A DNA stretch of 7,375 bases. It comes from Flavobacteriales bacterium. GTDB taxonomy: Bacteria > Bacteroidota > Bacteroidia > Flavobacteriales > Flavobacteriaceae. Numbering within the stretch: position 1 is the stretch's first letter; each line of letters starts with the position of its first letter. A program made the translations under genes and the position numbers. This document shows, piece by piece, positions 6,098-7,375 of this stretch. Under the pieces are notes generated by a model. The model had not been told where the DNA came from, did no database searches, and saw only the letters and a list, made by a program, of their open reading frames with translations. The stretch lies in contig JALVEJ010000273.1 of NCBI GenBank assembly GCA_027031025.1, positions 1 through 7,375 of the forward strand, in the 5' to 3' direction.

Positions 6098-6181
6098 TAG
6101 GGAAAATTATAAAATTATTAGGGAAATTTAAGTATTTTTGAGGGATAATTCCCTAATTTATAGGGATAGGTTATATTATTT
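6098..6181 (+). promoter_or_regulatory. Array of four TAGGGA boxes at exact 21-bp spacing
   Basis: The boxes are TAGGGAAAATTA (6098), TAGGGAAATTTA (6119), GAGGGATAATTC (6140) and TAGGGATAGGTT (6161). Each start is exactly 21 bases from the last, about two helical turns. An inverted TCCCTA at 6150-6155 adds two alternative hairpins: AGGGA/TCCCT around 6141-6154 and TCCCTA/TAGGGA around 6150-6166. LytTR-type regulators bind short direct repeats spaced 21-22 bp apart, so the array is a natural operator for the regulator just downstream. The box sequence does not match the published LytTR consensus letter for letter. Confidence 0.65.
6133..6140 (+). promoter_or_regulatory. Candidate -7 promoter element of the regulator gene
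   Basis: TATTTTTG matches TAnnTTTG exactly. It falls between the second and third TAGGGA boxes, so a bound protein would overlap the polymerase site. I find no good -33 element at the usual distance. Transcription would begin near 6147 and leave a leader of about 75 bases containing the last box. Confidence 0.45.
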
Positions 6182-6221
6182 CAAAACACAATTTTATTTC
6201 ACTTAATAAAACTAACATAAA

Positions 6222-7028
6222 TTGAACGAATATATTTTAGTTGTAGAAGACGAAGCCATTTTGTACCGCCGGATGAAAAAAATCCTGACCAAAGAGTCCT
6301 TTGAAGTCAGTGATTATACACCGAGCGTTGCAGAAGCTTTGCAAAGTATCCACAACCGGCGCCCCGATTTGGTGCTTTTAGACATCAAATTACAAGGCGA
6401 CTTGAACGGTATTGATTTGGGTAAAATGCTATATAATGATTATCATATTCCTTTCATTTACGTAACCGATTTTGATAATGATATGTTTTTTGCTAAAGCC
6501 CTCGAAACAGGACATGAGCAATATTTGGTAAAAACCAAACCGCGTATCAATGCCAATGAATTGAAACGTGCTATTTATACGGCGTTACAAAAAAAACAAA
6601 ACCGGAAACTATCCAAACCGGACGAAAAGTTAGGTATTCAAACTTTAGTCAATTATTTAGATATTATTAAAAATCTCGGGGGTAATGATTTAACCCGTAA
6701 AAATGTTGCTTTTGAAGATATTGCTTTTTTTACGGGTGATACCAAATTTTTAGATGAATTTGATAATGATTTTCGTAAAAACTACATTTGGTTGGTTACC
6801 CGTGACCACAAATTATACTTTTTAAAAACATCATTAAAAAAACTGAAAGAAAAACTACCTGATAATTTTGTGCGGGTCAATGATCATTATATCATCAATC
6901 TTAAACCACCGTTTTTTGAAGGACGTATAAACAATAAAAAAATCAAAGTGCAAGGTGAGGTTATTAGCATAAGCGATTCCTATAAAAATGAATTTAATGA
7001 AAAGTATCAACGGTATTATGTGATGTGA
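6222..7028 (+). CDS. Response regulator with LytTR-like DNA-binding domain
   Basis: This 268-residue cytoplasmic protein is a two-component transcription regulator. The receiver domain spans about 1-125, with acidic pair E9/D10, phospho-acceptor D54 in LVLLDIKL, T82 and K104. A linker (about 126-160) leads to a LytTR-type domain at about 162-265, recognisable by VAFEDIAFF, the ITLK-like LYFLKTSLKKLKEKLP stretch (198-213) and FVRVNDHYIINL (216-227), ending in KIKVQGEVISISDSYK. The start is TTG at 6222: an in-frame stop lies at 6213-6215, and the first ATG (codon 18) would remove the first receiver strand with E9/D10. There is no histidine kinase beside it, so it is an orphan in this window. 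The 21-bp-phased boxes directly upstream suggest it controls its own gene. Its signal and other targets cannot be read from the sequence. Confidence 0.88.
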   Translation: MNEYILVVEDEAILYRRMKKILTKESFEVSDYTPSVAEALQSIHNRRPDLVLLDIKLQGDLNGIDLGKMLYNDYHIPFIYVTDFDNDMFFAKALETGHEQYLVKTKPRINANELKRAIYTALQKKQNRKLSKPDEKLGIQTLVNYLDIIKNLGGNDLTRKNVAFEDIAFFTGDTKFLDEFDNDFRKNYIWLVTRDHKLYFLKTSLKKLKEKLPDNFVRVNDHYIINLKPPFFEGRINNKKIKVQGEVISISDSYKNEFNEKYQRYYVM

Positions 7029-7034
7029 TGTATG

Positions 7035-7050
7035 TTTGATGAACTGATGA
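7035..7050 (+). repeat. 16-base direct repeat, copy 1
   Basis: TTTGATGAACTGATGA occurs here, just after the regulator stop codon, and again without change at 7122-7137. The 71 bases between them contain an ACTTTCAAC motif (7096-7104) like that in the two promoters but no -7 element after it. The role is unknown. Confidence 0.6.
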
Positions 7051-7121
7051 ATTTATCTGCTTCATAGAATTTTTGCTTTTTGATGTTTGTTCTCTACTTT
7101 CAACACTATTACTATTTCGAA

Positions 7122-7137
7122 TTTGATGAACTGATGA
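7122..7137 (+). repeat. 16-base direct repeat, copy 2
   Basis: This is an exact second copy of TTTGATGAACTGATGA from 7035-7050. GATGAACTGATGA-like words occur in tandem in intergenic DNA of related bacteria as I remember it, so it may belong to a dispersed family rather than being a local duplication. Confidence 0.6.
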
Positions 7138-7187
7138 TTTGAGAACTTCTAATTTCTAAAATCTATTTTTTGGAATTGAAGGTAGTT

Positions 7188-7228
7188 CATTGAGTAATCT
7201 CGATGCTAATCGGGATTGTATCGAAATG
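7188..7228. repeat. Imperfect palindrome between convergent genes
   Basis: AATCTCGAT (7196-7204) pairs with ATCGGGATT (7209-7217) over nine bases, one a G-T wobble, around GCTA. Outer CATT (7188-7191) and AATG (7225-7228) extend the symmetry. It lies ten bases past the stop of the minus-strand gene and about 160 bases past the regulator. Neither side has a T-run, so it is a repeat-like hairpin that may stop transcription from both sides only weakly. The TCGAAATGACA end resembles a dispersed Bacteroidota repeat. Confidence 0.5.
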
Positions 7229-7238
7229 ACAAAGCGCT

Positions 7239-7375
7239 TCATACTCTATTTTTCACTAACAAATTTCGCGCATCAAAATACTTCAACACCGCTACCAAAC
7301 CGAAACTAGCCAATGTAGATACTGCGGCACCGGCTATACCCCAAACCGGAATCAAAAACCAGTTCAATACAATAT
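7239..7375 (-). CDS. C-terminal end of a flippase-like membrane protein (partial)
   Basis: Only the last 44 residues are in the window; the gene continues past its right edge. The reading ends NLLVKNRV at the stop TCA (7239-7241 on the plus strand). The segment NWFLIPVWGIAGAAVSTLASFGLVAVLKYFDAR holds a hydrophobic helix preceded by an IPxxGIxGAAxST motif. That motif is typical of the last helices of polysaccharide or lipid-linked oligosaccharide flippases of the MOP superfamily (Wzx/MurJ-like), which move glycan carriers across the inner membrane. The gene is convergent with the regulator. Other MOP members, such as MATE exporters, cannot be excluded from so short a piece. Confidence 0.6.
   Translation of the reverse strand, partial: IVLNWFLIPVWGIAGAAVSTLASFGLVAVLKYFDARNLLVKNRV

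Noticed and set aside
1..7375. A complete new defence, mobile or biosynthetic system
   Set aside because: The genes are housekeeping, uptake and regulation units with separate promoters and terminators. I see no integrase, transposase, toxin-antitoxin pair, nuclease or reverse transcriptase.

Overview
The window looks like chromosomal DNA of an AT-rich Bacteroidota bacterium, most likely a flavobacterium-type organism. The evidence is promoters with a TAnnTTTG -7 element, A-rich leaders without Shine-Dalgarno sites, a TonB-dependent receptor with an N-terminal CarboxypepD_reg-like domain, and short palindromic intergenic repeats typical of this phylum.

Layout from left to right. Positions 1-390 hold no gene but carry three copies of a short GC-rich repeat and two relics of a second repeat. 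A promoter at 391-423 drives aspS (445-2187), a complete aspartyl-tRNA synthetase. After a 164-base gap with one repeat-like hairpin comes a 247-residue protein (2352-3095) that resembles the aminoacyl-tRNA-protein transferase (Ate/Bpt) fold but lacks the family's usual cysteine cluster. The gap 3096-3638 holds three more copies of the GC-rich repeat, a separate 31-base palindrome, a promoter almost identical to that of aspS, and a TPP riboswitch. The riboswitch leads directly into a TonB-dependent outer-membrane receptor (3639-5990), which is therefore best read as a thiamine-family uptake receptor. A strong intrinsic terminator closes that unit at 6031-6058.

The next unit is a response regulator with a receiver and a LytTR-like DNA-binding domain (6222-7028, TTG start, no kinase beside it). 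Its upstream region holds four TAGGGA-type boxes spaced exactly 21 bp apart, a spacing that fits LytTR-type DNA binding and suggests autoregulation. At the right edge lies the C-terminal end of a convergent minus-strand gene, probably a polysaccharide or lipid flippase. An imperfect palindrome sits between the two convergent genes.

The genes do not form one operon. They read as independent units: translation, possible protein-turnover tagging, vitamin B1-regulated outer-membrane uptake, and an orphan regulator. I see no phage, CRISPR, toxin-antitoxin or defence module. The least explained signals are the 21-bp-phased box array, the alternative pairings of the riboswitch leader, and the divergent transferase.
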